NCBI RefSeq assembly: GCF_005298075.1
Contig: NZ_SZZH01000005.1
Span: 142,709 to 206,708 of the forward strand
Origin: Nakamurella flava
Lineage (GTDB): Bacteria; Actinomycetota; Actinomycetes; Mycobacteriales; Nakamurellaceae
Reading direction: 5' to 3'
Length of the DNA: 64,000 nucleotides
In this document: positions 25,187 to 33,637 of the stretch, piece by piece
Layout of the letters: the number at the start of each line of letters is the position of its first letter
Numbering within the stretch: position 1 is the first letter of the stretch
The notes under the pieces: generated by a model
Told to the model about the DNA's origin: nothing
Seen by the model: the letters and a program-made list of their open reading frames with translations, nothing else
Databases searched by the model: none
Translations under genes and position numbers: made by a program

Positions 25187-26223
25187 GCGTGGCCCCTCAT
25201 CGTGGACTGCCGGGGAGTCAGGTGCGCGCGGACCGTGCGGGAGCGCACCCGTTGGCCGGCGATCAGGCCGGTGATCATCGACGCGGCGTTGGCGCCCAGC
25301 GCGGCGATCGGTTGCTCGATCGCCGTGATGCTCGGAGTCATCAGGGAGAACCAGGGCACGTCGTCGAAACTGACGAAGCCCATGTCGGTCCCGACCGCGA
25401 CGCCCTGTTCGTGCAGCACCTGCAGAGCGCCCAGGGCCATCAGGTTGTTGGTCGCGAAGACAACCTGCGGGGGCGACGGGGTGTCGAGGATCAGGCTCAT
25501 CGCGGCGCGCCCACCGTCGACCTCGAAATTGCCGGTGTGGCGGTGCTCGGGAGCGACGGCGATACCCCGGTTCCCGGCTTCGGTGGCGAAGTCGAGCAGC
25601 CGCTGGTGGCCGTTGGACACCTCGACCGGACCGCCGATGACACCGGCGCTCCGATACCCCTGCTCGGCCAGGTGCTCGGCGAGATCGGCGATGGCACTGC
25701 GGCCGTCGACGCCCGCGCAGGGCAGGCCGGAACCCCGGAGGTTGCGGTCGAGCAGCACGATCGGCGTTCCGAACTCGCGCATCCGCCTGATCTGCGGCGT
25801 CATCGCGCGGGCCGGGGACAGCAGCAGACCGTCGATCCGCTGGTCGTGCAGGACGTCGAGGTAGTGGCCCTCCTTGGCCGGGTCCTCGTCGGAGTTGCAC
25901 AGGATGAGCGAGAAGCCGAGCTTGGCCGCCTCGTCCTCGATCGTCCGGGCGAGCTCCACGAAAAAGGAGTTGGTGACGTCGCTGATCACCAGGCCGAGCG
26001 CGCGGGAGGCTTCCGTCCGCAGCGAGCGGGCCACCGCGTTGGGACGGTAGTGCAGCTCGTCGGCCGCCTCCTTGACCCGCCGGACGACGCTCTCGCTCAC
26101 GCCCGGAAGCCCGTTGAGCGCGCGTGACACGCTCGCGACGGACACTCCCGCTCGCTGAGCGACGTCCTTGACGGTGACGATAACGTCCTCCTCGTAATCG
26201 ATTACGGGGAGACTCTGCCGCAT
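25183..26223 (-). CDS. LacI-family transcriptional regulator
   Basis: A LacI repressor of ~333-346 residues. The helix-turn-helix VTVKDVAQRAGVSVASVSRAL lies at the true N-terminus and the periplasmic-binding-like effector domain follows (LGLVISDVTNSFFVELA, GLLLSPARAMTPQ, GFVSFDDVPWFSLMTPSIT). The first ATG is at 26223, but this would place the operator-like GTAATCGATTAC inside the coding region. The expected start, next to VTVKDV, is an ATC at 26181 with GAGGAGG five bases before it; no ATG, GTG or TTG is there. As first gene of the operon it probably represses itself, the importer and the divergent aldehyde dehydrogenase. Confidence 0.88.
   Translation of the reverse strand: MRQSLPVIDYEEDVIVTVKDVAQRAGVSVASVSRALNGLPGVSESVVRRVKEAADELHYRPNAVARSLRTEASRALGLVISDVTNSFFVELARTIEDEAAKLGFSLILCNSDEDPAKEGHYLDVLHDQRIDGLLLSPARAMTPQIRRMREFGTPIVLLDRNLRGSGLPCAGVDGRSAIADLAEHLAEQGYRSAGVIGGPVEVSNGHQRLLDFATEAGNRGIAVAPEHRHTGNFEVDGGRAAMSLILDTPSPPQVVFATNNLMALGALQVLHEQGVAVGTDMGFVSFDDVPWFSLMTPSITAIEQPIAALGANAASMITGLIAGQRVRSRTVRAHLTPRQSTMRGHA
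26194..26205. promoter_or_regulatory. LacI-type operator
   Basis: GTAATCGATTAC is a perfect 12-bp palindrome with the central CG typical of LacI-family sites. It lies just before the Shine-Dalgarno GAGGAGG (26187-26193) of the LacI gene. A weaker related site, GTAACGATCGAT read leftwards, is at 26270-26281 nearer the divergent gene. A TTGACA (leftward, 26233-26238) could be the -35 box. Confidence 0.75.
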
Positions 26224-26377
26224 TGCCGAACTTGTCAAGAGCGTTCTGGCCGAACAGGTCTGCGCGCACATCGATCGTTACGCGGGCGTCATACGGCGCA
26301 ATGCCCCGACAGGCTTTTCCAGGACCACCCATCGACATTCGTGTCGTTTCATCGCTTTCCAGCCGACAGGAGCACTG

Positions 26378-27895
26378 ATGTCCCCTCATGACCGGTCGGA
26401 CCCGTCCGCCGCGCCCGCCCGTCACACCTCGACCGCAGAACTGGACGCGGCGCTCGACGCGGCGGTCGCGGCCTTCGCCGCGCTCTCCTCCCTCGGCCGG
26501 TCGGGCCGCGCTCGACTGCTCAGAGCGGTGTCGACCGCACTCGAGGCCGACCGTGACGATCTGGTCACTACTTGTGAGCAGGAGACCGGACTGCCGACAT
26601 CACGCCTGCAACAGGAACTCTCGCGGGCCAGATTCCAGTTCGAGCATTTCGCCGACGTGCTGGACGACGGCGCCTACCTCGAGGCGACGGTGGACCACCG
26701 CGGCGACTCGCCGGCCGGGCCCCGTCCCGACCTGCGCAGGATGCTCCTCCCGCTGGGCCCGGTCGGTGTGTTCGGGGCCAGCAACTTCCCGTTCGCCTTC
26801 TCGGTGGCCGGCGGCGACACCGCCTCGGCCCTGGCCGCTGGCTGTCCCGTCGTCGCCAAGGTCCACGAGGCCCACCCGCTGACCTCCGCATCGTCCTTCC
26901 GCGCGATCCGGCGGGCGGCGGAATCGATCGGCGTCGACACCGGCATCCTCTCGCTCGTCCACGGGCAACAGGCCGGGACGGAGCTGGTGCGCCACCCCGC
27001 CGTCCGCGCCGTGGGTTTCACCGGATCGCTGCCGGTCGGCCGTCTGCTGGCCGACGTCGCAGCGGCCCGCCCGGACCCGATCCCGTTCTACGGCGAGCTC
27101 GGGGCCCTGAATGTCGTGGCCGTCTGCCCGGCCGCGGCCCGGGCCCGCGGCGTCGACATCGCCCGCGGTCTCGCCGGTTCCTTCACCCTGGGGGTGGGGC
27201 AGTACTGCACCAAACCGGGTCTCGTCCTGATCCCCGCCGGCCCGGACGGCCGGGCCCTGCGCAAGGCGCTGATCACGGCGGTCGGCGAAGTGCCGAGCGG
27301 CGTGATGCTCAGCGAGCGCATCGCCGGCGCCTACGCCACCCGCAGCACGGCACTGGCCGGGCACGCCGGAGTCACTGTCCTGGCGGGTCATTCCGATCGT
27401 CGTCCGGTCGATGCCGGCGGCCGCCATGGCGCCCCAGTGCTCCTGGAGGTCGACCCCGACCAGCTGACCGGCGACCTGCTGGAGGAGTGTTTCGGGCCGA
27501 TCCTGCTGGTGGCGACGTACACGGACGTCGACCAGCTGCGGTCCATCGTGTCCCGGACCGGACCGGCGCTGACCGGGACGATCCACGCCGACGGGACGGA
27601 TTCCGAGGTGTCGCGGATCGTCCTGGACATCCTGGTCGGACGGGTGGGGCGCATCGTCTGGAACGCGTTCCCGACCGGACTGGCCGTGGCCTGGGCCACC
27701 CACCACGGTGGTCCCTACCCGGCATCCACGTCGGTGCTGCACACCAGCGTCGGGGCGACGGCCATCCGCCGCTGGCTCCGACCGGTCTGCTTCCAGGACG
27801 TGCCGGCCGACCTGCTGCCCGACGAACTACGGGACGAGCCGGTGGACCACTCACTGGCGCGTCGCGTGGACGGCACTCTCCGCGTGACCTCGTGA
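26378..27895 (+). CDS. Aldehyde dehydrogenase, 2,5-dioxovalerate (alpha-ketoglutarate semialdehyde) dehydrogenase-like
   Basis: A 505-residue aldehyde dehydrogenase. Visible motifs: LGPVGVFGASNFPFAFSVAG (cofactor side), GFTGSLPVGRLL, the general-base Glu in FYGELGALN and the catalytic Cys in GVGQYCTKPGL, followed by EECFGP. The GQYC context marks the ketoglutarate-semialdehyde type, which ends oxidative pentose, glucarate and hydroxyproline routes by making 2-oxoglutarate. AGGAG at 26368-26372 fixes the ATG. It is divergent from the LacI/importer operon and shares its control region, so it is probably the last step for that substrate. Confidence 0.88.
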   Translation: MSPHDRSDPSAAPARHTSTAELDAALDAAVAAFAALSSLGRSGRARLLRAVSTALEADRDDLVTTCEQETGLPTSRLQQELSRARFQFEHFADVLDDGAYLEATVDHRGDSPAGPRPDLRRMLLPLGPVGVFGASNFPFAFSVAGGDTASALAAGCPVVAKVHEAHPLTSASSFRAIRRAAESIGVDTGILSLVHGQQAGTELVRHPAVRAVGFTGSLPVGRLLADVAAARPDPIPFYGELGALNVVAVCPAAARARGVDIARGLAGSFTLGVGQYCTKPGLVLIPAGPDGRALRKALITAVGEVPSGVMLSERIAGAYATRSTALAGHAGVTVLAGHSDRRPVDAGGRHGAPVLLEVDPDQLTGDLLEECFGPILLVATYTDVDQLRSIVSRTGPALTGTIHADGTDSEVSRIVLDILVGRVGRIVWNAFPTGLAVAWATHHGGPYPASTSVLHTSVGATAIRRWLRPVCFQDVPADLLPDELRDEPVDHSLARRVDGTLRVTS

Positions 27896-27908
27896 CCTCC
27901 ACCCGCTC

Positions 27909-27927
27909 CGCCGCCCATCGGGCGGCG
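27909..27927 (+). terminator. Terminator of the aldehyde dehydrogenase gene
   Basis: 8-nt arms CGCCGCCC / GGGCGGCG around ATC, 14 bases after the stop codon. Confidence 0.65.
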
Positions 27928-27933
27928 AAGCGA

Positions 27934-27951
27934 CCGCCGCTTCAGCGGCGG
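27934..27951 (-). terminator. Hairpin at the 3' end of dcd
   Basis: 8-nt arms CCGCCGCT / AGCGGCGG, overlapping the dcd stop codon. It would end leftward transcription and, with the hairpin at 27909-27927, separates two convergent genes. Confidence 0.55.
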
Positions 27952-28523
27952 GTGTCGTCCTGCCGGAAGTTTAGGTACGCCCGCGACGGGGTCGGCCCGC
28001 GCTGCCCCTGGTAGCGGGAGCCGTACTGGGCCGAGCCGTAGGGGTGCAGCGCCGGGGTGGTCAGCCGGAACAGGCAGAGCTGTCCGATCTTCATGCCCGG
28101 CCACAGGGTGATCGGGAGGTTGGCCACGTTGGACAGTTCGAGGGTGATGTGACCGGTGAAACCGGGGTCGATGAACCCGGCGGTCGAATGGGTGAGCAGA
28201 CCGAGCCGGCCGAGTGACGACTTGCCCTCCAGCCGACCGGCCAGGGAGTCGGACAGCGTGACCGCCTCGAACGTCGAGCCGAGGACGAACTCGCCCGGGT
28301 GCAGGACGAACGGTCCGTCCCCCTCGACCTCCACCTGGGTGGTCAGGTCGTCCTGCTGCACCTTGGGATCGATGTGGGTGTACTTCGTGTTGTTGAAGAC
28401 CCGGAAGAACCGGTCGAGCCGGACGTCGATGCTGGACGGCTGGATCAGCGTGGCGTCGAAGGGGTCCAGGCCGAGATTCCCGGCCTCGATCTCGGCGAGC
28501 AGGTCGCGATCCGAAAGCAGCAT
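27942..28523 (-). CDS. dcd: dCTP deaminase (dUMP-forming type likely)
   Basis: A 193-residue trimeric dUTPase-fold enzyme. Conserved parts: [16 protein letters not shown], the active-site [33 protein letters not shown] with the catalytic Glu, and the C-terminal [17 protein letters not shown] that closes over the nucleotide. It makes dUMP precursors from dCTP for thymidylate synthesis; actinobacterial enzymes of this type often also split off diphosphate. It is monocistronic and ends at a hairpin. Confidence 0.95.
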   Translation of the reverse strand: MLLSDRDLLAEIEAGNLGLDPFDATLIQPSSIDVRLDRFFRVFNNTKYTHIDPKVQQDDLTTQVEVEGDGPFVLHPGEFVLGSTFEAVTLSDSLAGRLEGKSSLGRLGLLTHSTAGFIDPGFTGHITLELSNVANLPITLWPGMKIGQLCLFRLTTPALHPYGSAQYGSRYQGQRGPTPSRAYLNFRQDDTRR

Positions 28524-28610
28524 GAGGGCAGCCTAGAGGGCCGATCGGCGTCGGGTCGTGAGGCCCCGACCAGCGGGAATCGCAACGTCACCCCCACCGG
28601 CGGAACGGCG

Positions 28611-28640
28611 AAGGCCCGGACGGAAATCCGTCCGGGCCTT
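28611..28640 (-). terminator. Terminator of tRNA-Gly
   Basis: Perfect 13-nt arms (28611-28623 and 28628-28640) with an AAAT loop, nine bases after the tRNA 3' end. Strong intrinsic hairpin ending in CCTT. Confidence 0.85.
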
Positions 28641-28648
28641 CGCACTGC

Positions 28649-28722
28649 TGGAGCGGGCGACGAGAATCGAACTCGCGCTATCAGCTTGGGAAGCTGAAGT
28701 TCTACCACTGAACTACGCCCGC
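28649..28722 (-). tRNA. tRNA-Gly (anticodon CCC)
   Basis: 74 nt including an encoded CCA. Acceptor stem GCGGGCG pairs with CGCCCGC; the D arm has AGTTCAGTGGTAG; the anticodon stem TCAGC/GCTGA encloses the loop TTCCCAA, giving CCC; the T arm is GCGAG-TTCGATT-CTCGT. All four arms fold without mismatch. Reads GGG codons. Confidence 0.95.
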
Positions 28723-28734
28723 AGGTGCCCGACC

Positions 28735-28740
28735 ACTATA
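28735..28740 (-). promoter_or_regulatory. -10 box of tRNA-Gly
   Basis: TATAGT read leftwards, 12 bases before the mature 5' end. No convincing -35 is seen. Confidence 0.5.
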
Positions 28741-28839
28741 GCCCGTCCCACGGTGGTGACGGTCCTTCGCGGTCGGGGCGCCCCTGTCGATGCAGCCGGG
28801 CGGGTCGGCCCCCCGACGGAACCGACCACGCCCGCGGCC

Positions 28840-30492
28840 TCAGGCGACCGCGGCCAACGCGCCCGGCGCCACCTGGGCCAGCGCCGCGCGGAGCGCCGTC
28901 CCGTCCTCGTCGGCCAGCGCGGCCTCCCGGAGACGCTGGATCTCCGCGGCCGCCCGGGCCCGCCCGGGCCCGGAGGCCAGGGTGTCGACGGCGGCCATCA
29001 GCAGCGCGAAGCTCTCCCGGCCGTGCTCGTGGGTGGCGCCGTAGCCCTTGAGCACCCGCTGGCACTCGATGACCTCGCGGGCCAGTTCGGGATCGTCGCG
29101 ACCGACCCGGACGGCCCGGTCGATCCACGTGTCCAGCGCCTCCTGCTCGCGGGCGAACCGGTACGACCGGGGCCGCATGGGCCGGAACCTGGCCATCACC
29201 CACAGCATCGAGAAACCGATGGTGCCGGTGGTGTTGACGACGATGCCGTTCCGGGTGGCCCTGGTGACGATGCGGCGGAACATCTTCGACCGGGACAGCC
29301 GGCGGCCCATCGCCGTCGGCAGAGTGTCGGTGATCTCCTCGACCTGCGGGTGCAGGTACTCGCGGACGTCGACGATCTGCCCCTTCTTGGCCCCGGCCTC
29401 GTCGCGGACTCCGGCGATCCGCTTGCTGCGGATCTTCTGGTGGGCGACATGGATGGTGTCCTGGTAGGTCATCCAAAGCGCGACGTGCCGGGCGGCTTCG
29501 ACGGTGAGCCGGGCCTCCCCGGCCGGATCGAGTTCGATCGCGGCCAACCGGGAGACCCGCTGCAGGTAGCGATCGGTGTAGTCGATGTCCTGGTAGACGG
29601 CGGTGCGGACGCACCCGTGCAGCAGCATGTCCCGCGCCGGGACGGGGAAGTGGTCCGCTACGCGACGGGCGTGGGCCTGCAACCCGGGCCCGACCAGGCT
29701 GCCCGGGTCGGTGGCCGCGATCTGCCGCCGTCGCCGTTCCTCGGCCTGGGCGGCGGCCTCGACCGGGTCGACCGGTCGGCGCGGCTGCAGGGTCAGGGCG
29801 ACCGGGCCGTTGCCGCGCGAGGCCGGGGCCGGTGGCGGCGCGGTCGCGGCGTCGTAGCCGGCGGCGAACGCCCGCAGCGACGCGTCGACGCCCTTGCCGG
29901 ACGCCCTGATGGCGGCCTCGAACTCCGGCCGCGGAAACGGCAGCGCGGCCGACCCGGCCAGCGCCCCGAACAGCGACGCGCTGATGACACTGCCGGCCGT
30001 GGTCGCCAGGGCCATGAAGTCGGCGGACACCAGCCGCTTGGCGCCGGCCTCGGCCGCGGACAGCAGGGCGGCACTGTCGGCCCGGCCGTCGCCGAGGGCG
30101 AGTCGTTCGTCCATCGAGTAGACCCGGTTGGTCGACGCGATCAACGTGGTGCGGTCGGGGGTGGCGAACCCGCGCTGCACGGCCCGGCCGGCCTCCATCA
30201 GCTCGGAGGCGATGACGACGTCGACCTCCCCCGGCGTCGGGAACAGGCTGAGAACCGGCTGCTGCCGGGCACTCTCACCGGCCGGGGCCAACGACGGCGG
30301 GTACAGCTCGACGTAGTAGACGGTCGCACCGGTGCGCTGGGCGACCCCGGCGACGGACGTGTTCTGTGCGTACCAGCCGGCCTTCTGCCCGACGGCGACG
30401 ATCCAGTCGGCGAGCACCCCGCCGCCCTCGCCGCCCATGGCCAGGATGGCGATGGTGATCGGGCGACGCCCACTGCTCCAGCTGCTGCTCAT
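28840..30492 (-). CDS. Indolepyruvate oxidoreductase subunit beta-like (IorB with DUF6537 region)
   Basis: A 550-residue protein. Residues ~12-190 are the gamma/beta catalytic domain of 2-oxoacid:ferredoxin oxidoreductases (ITIAILAMGGEGGGVLADWI, NTSVAGVAQRTGATVYYVEL); the remainder is the long DUF6537-type C-terminal region (VARHVALWMTYQDTIHVAHQK, ATRNGIVVNTTGTIGF). Together with the overlapping alpha subunit gene it would oxidise an aryl pyruvate to the aryl-acetyl-CoA with ferredoxin. The ATG at 30492 overlaps the alpha subunit stop (ATGA), so the subunits are co-translated. Confidence 0.88.
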   Translation of the reverse strand: MSSSWSSGRRPITIAILAMGGEGGGVLADWIVAVGQKAGWYAQNTSVAGVAQRTGATVYYVELYPPSLAPAGESARQQPVLSLFPTPGEVDVVIASELMEAGRAVQRGFATPDRTTLIASTNRVYSMDERLALGDGRADSAALLSAAEAGAKRLVSADFMALATTAGSVISASLFGALAGSAALPFPRPEFEAAIRASGKGVDASLRAFAAGYDAATAPPPAPASRGNGPVALTLQPRRPVDPVEAAAQAEERRRRQIAATDPGSLVGPGLQAHARRVADHFPVPARDMLLHGCVRTAVYQDIDYTDRYLQRVSRLAAIELDPAGEARLTVEAARHVALWMTYQDTIHVAHQKIRSKRIAGVRDEAGAKKGQIVDVREYLHPQVEEITDTLPTAMGRRLSRSKMFRRIVTRATRNGIVVNTTGTIGFSMLWVMARFRPMRPRSYRFAREQEALDTWIDRAVRVGRDDPELAREVIECQRVLKGYGATHEHGRESFALLMAAVDTLASGPGRARAAAEIQRLREAALADEDGTALRAALAQVAPGALAAVA

Positions 30493-32657
30493 TGCGCGAC
30501 CTCGTACTGTGCGGCCCGGGACTCGACCCCGGAGGACAGGGCCTTCGTCCAGCCCTTGCGGATGACGGACCGGGCGCGGTCGACGGCGGTCGGGTTGATG
30601 ACCATGTCGGTCCGGTAGAACGACGGGCACAGCGACGCGGCGTGCGCGTTGGCCCCGCACACCCCGCAGCCGACGCAGGAGTCGAGCACGGTGGCGACCG
30701 GGTCGGTGCGCATCGGGTCCGGGTTGGGGGCGATGGTCAGCGAGGGGCAGCCGGAGACGCGGATGCAGGCGTGGTCGCCGGTGCAGGTCTCGGCGTCGAC
30801 GCCGAACCGTTCCTTGACGACCCGCTTGCCCTCCTTGATGGCCTTCTGCCGCTGCGGCTTCTCTCGGCGCTGCTTGTTCAGCTGGCACTCGGACTGGGCG
30901 ACGATGACCTTCGGGCCCTTGGTCTTAGTGGTGAGCGCGGTGACCAGCAGATCGCGCAGCTCGCCGATCCTGTACGTGTCGGTGACGGTCTTGGTCCACT
31001 TCACCCCGACGCCGCGGACGGCCTTCTCGATCGGATGCTGGGTGGAACGCAGCGGGCTGTCGGCCTGGGACGAGAGCACGTCCTGGCCGCCGGTGGCGGC
31101 GCTGTAGGCGTTGTCCACGACCAGCAGGAGCTGATCGTTCTCGTTGAAGACGGCGTTACCGACCCCGCTGGTCAGGCCGTTGTGCCAGAACCCGCCGTCG
31201 CCCATGATCGCCACGGTCCGCCGGTCGGCGGACTTGGAGTTCAGTGCGGCCGCCCCGGCCGAGCCGAGCCCGTACCCCATCGTGGTCGCGCCGAGGTTGA
31301 AGGGCTCGTTGATGGCGAACAGGTGGCAGCCGATGTCCGCGCTGACGTGGTGCTTCTTGCCGGTCTCCTTCTCCGCCAGCTTGAGTGCGCTGAAGATGGG
31401 GCGCTCCGGGCAGCCGGTGCACAGGCCCGGCGGGCGGGCCTTGATGGCCTTGGCGTCGACGCGGGTGGCGAACGGGCTGGCCGGGTCGTCGGCCGGGCGC
31501 AGCAGCGCCGGTCGGGTCCGTTCGCGGTCGGGCAGGTGGCGGGCCAGGAAGTCGTCGACACCGCGGGTGACGGCGGCGGTGGTGTACTCGCCGGCGACGG
31601 GCAGCAGGTCCTTGCCGTGCAGTGCGACGGTCGACCCGGCCCGCCGGAGAATCGCGTTGAGGTTCTGCTCGATGTAGTCGGGCTGCCCCTCCTCGACCAG
31701 CAGCACGGCCTTCTTGTCGGCGCAGAAGTCGAGAACCTCGGAGTCGACCACCGGGTAGGTCACGTTCATGACGTAGATCGGGACCTGGGTGTTGCCGAAC
31801 GCGTCCGACTGGCCGAGCAGTTCGAGCGCCCGGTTCAGGGTGTTGTAGACGCCGCCCTGCACGATGATCCCGACGTCGGCGGTGCCGGCGCCGAGCACCT
31901 CGTTCAGGCCGCGCCGCGTGATGAACTCGACGGCCGCCGGCCAGCGGTTCTCGATCTTCTCCTTCTCGTGCAGGAAGCTCGCCGGCGGCAGCACGATGCG
32001 GTCCAGCTGCCGGACCGGGTTCTCGATGGCCTCGGTGACCGTCATCGGCGGCCGCTGGTTGTCCTTGGCCTCGAAGCTGCCGGTCAGATGGCAGGCCCGC
32101 AGGCGCAGCTGCAGCATGACGGGGGTGGAGCTGGCCTCGGACAGTTCGAACCCGGCCTCGACGGCGTTGACGATCGCCTCGATGTTCGTGCGTGGGTCGA
32201 GCAGCCACATCTGCGACTTCATGGCGAACGCGTGCGAGCGTTCCTGCATGATGCTGGAGCCCTCGCCGTAGTCCTCCCCGACGATGATCAACGCGCCACC
32301 GGTGACGCCGCCGCTGGACAGGTTGGCCAGGGCGTCGGAGGCGACGTTGGTGCCGACGGTCGACTTGAAGGTGATCGCGCCCCGGAGCGGATAGTTCACC
32401 GATGCGGCCAGCATGGCGGCCGCGGTGGCCTCGGAGGCGCTGTTCTCGAAGTAGACGCCGAGTTCCTCCAGCACCTCGTGGGCGTCGCCGAGGACGTCCA
32501 TCAGGTGCGAGATCGGCGCGCCCTGGTAGCCGCCGACGTAGGCGACGCCGGACTGCAGCAGGGCCTTGGTGACGGCGAGGATGCCCTCGCCGGAGAACGT
32601 GGTGCCCGCTCCGTCGCGGAGCTTGCGTACTTCGTGGGCGAAAGACCGTTCGGCCAT
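30489..32657 (-). CDS. Indolepyruvate ferredoxin oxidoreductase alpha-type subunit (TPP and Fe-S)
   Basis: A 722-residue protein with the order pyrimidine-binding domain (YVGGYQGAPISHLMD, ENSASEATAAAM), transketolase-C-like part (LLVEEGQPDYIEQNL), TPP-binding domain (CTGCPERPIF, DIGCHLFAINEPF, IMGDGGFWHNGL ... NAYSAATGGQD) and a C-terminal Fe-S region (CTGDHACIRVSGCPS, SCVGCGVCGANAHAASLCP). This matches IorA but with altered Cys spacing in the ferredoxin part. It decarboxylates aryl pyruvates from Trp, Phe or Tyr to aryl-acetyl-CoA. The SD GGAGCCGCCGCC-type leader is weak; start at 32657. Confidence 0.9.
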   Translation of the reverse strand: MAERSFAHEVRKLRDGAGTTFSGEGILAVTKALLQSGVAYVGGYQGAPISHLMDVLGDAHEVLEELGVYFENSASEATAAAMLAASVNYPLRGAITFKSTVGTNVASDALANLSSGGVTGGALIIVGEDYGEGSSIMQERSHAFAMKSQMWLLDPRTNIEAIVNAVEAGFELSEASSTPVMLQLRLRACHLTGSFEAKDNQRPPMTVTEAIENPVRQLDRIVLPPASFLHEKEKIENRWPAAVEFITRRGLNEVLGAGTADVGIIVQGGVYNTLNRALELLGQSDAFGNTQVPIYVMNVTYPVVDSEVLDFCADKKAVLLVEEGQPDYIEQNLNAILRRAGSTVALHGKDLLPVAGEYTTAAVTRGVDDFLARHLPDRERTRPALLRPADDPASPFATRVDAKAIKARPPGLCTGCPERPIFSALKLAEKETGKKHHVSADIGCHLFAINEPFNLGATTMGYGLGSAGAAALNSKSADRRTVAIMGDGGFWHNGLTSGVGNAVFNENDQLLLVVDNAYSAATGGQDVLSSQADSPLRSTQHPIEKAVRGVGVKWTKTVTDTYRIGELRDLLVTALTTKTKGPKVIVAQSECQLNKQRREKPQRQKAIKEGKRVVKERFGVDAETCTGDHACIRVSGCPSLTIAPNPDPMRTDPVATVLDSCVGCGVCGANAHAASLCPSFYRTDMVINPTAVDRARSVIRKGWTKALSSGVESRAAQYEVAQ

Positions 32658-32722
32658 GGCGGCGGCTCCTTCTCCGTTCGGTCGATGGTCGGCTGGTCAG
32701 CGGGGGCGGCGACCCGAGCGGA

Positions 32723-33481
32723 TCAGGACGGGACGATGGCGTACGCGCGGGCCGGCGACCCGGTGCCGCCGACGATCGGCAGCGGCGAGACCACCAGCAT
32801 GGCCCCGGTGGCCGGCAGCCGGTCGAGGTTCTGCAGCTGGGTCAGGCCGTACTTGTCGGCGCCCAGCAGGTAGTGGTGCACCGGGAACGGCGGCTGCAGT
32901 CCGCCGGCCTGACCGGCGTCGATACCGACCGTCTCCACCCCGTAGCCGGTGATGGGCGACTCGGCGAGCCACTGCGCCCCCTCGGCCGAGACGCCCGGGG
33001 TGTGCGGGCCGGCGTCGTCGGCATTAGCGAAGGCCTGGGCGTCCCGGCTGTACCGGCTCCAGCCGGTGCGCAGCAGCAGCCAGGCACCCTCCGGCAACGG
33101 ACCGAGAGCCTCGAAGTCCGCTGGGCCGACCAGCAGATCGGGGTTCTCCTGCGCGCGCTCGGTGACGTCCAGGACGACGGCCGGTCCGACGAGCCGACGC
33201 GGCGGGATGGTGTCGACGGAGTTGCCGTCCCGGCCGGTCGCCCAGTGCACGGGGGCGTCGAGGTGGGTGCCGGTGTGCTCGCCGAGGTGGATGTTGTTCC
33301 AGCCCCAGAACGGCCCGTCGTCGTCGAAGTCGCTGACCTTCTCCAGCGACAGCGGGATCGTGTTCGCGAACGGCGGCGGCAGCTGCAGGACGGGGGTGTC
33401 CGGCGAGAGCGGGGCGGTGAGGTCGAGGATCTCCACCCCGCCGGTCGCCAGGGAATCGAGCAGGTCGTCGACGACGGTCAT
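32723..33481 (-). CDS. Cyclase family protein (kynurenine formamidase-like)
   Basis: A 252-residue metal-dependent hydrolase of the cyclase/KynB family. The hallmark HTGTHLDAPVHW gives the Zn ligands; LDLTAPLSPDTPV and AWLLLRTGWSRY are also conserved. GAGAGG eight bases before the ATG at 33481 decides between it and upstream starts at 33487 and 33490. KynB hydrolyses N-formylkynurenine, but many members act on other cyclic amides or esters. It precedes the indolepyruvate oxidoreductase genes on the same strand, 65 bases away, hinting at tryptophan-derived substrates. Confidence 0.83.
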   Translation of the reverse strand: MTVVDDLLDSLATGGVEILDLTAPLSPDTPVLQLPPPFANTIPLSLEKVSDFDDDGPFWGWNNIHLGEHTGTHLDAPVHWATGRDGNSVDTIPPRRLVGPAVVLDVTERAQENPDLLVGPADFEALGPLPEGAWLLLRTGWSRYSRDAQAFANADDAGPHTPGVSAEGAQWLAESPITGYGVETVGIDAGQAGGLQPPFPVHHYLLGADKYGLTQLQNLDRLPATGAMLVVSPLPIVGGTGSPARAYAIVPS

Positions 33482-33637
33482 GGCCATCACCTCTCGGTCG
33501 CAGTACGGGACGCGGATCGCGGTCGCCCGGGGGACGACTGCTGCCGTGACGTCGGACGGTAGGCGGTGGCCCGGGCGGGGCTCTATCCAGTTCGCGCGTG
33601 GGTCAGCCGGAATGCGGGCGGACCGGGCGGCCCGGTC

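Noticed and set aside
28649..28722. tRNA-Gly as an integration site for a genomic island
   Set aside because: No integrase gene and no repeated copy of the tRNA 3' end was found nearby.
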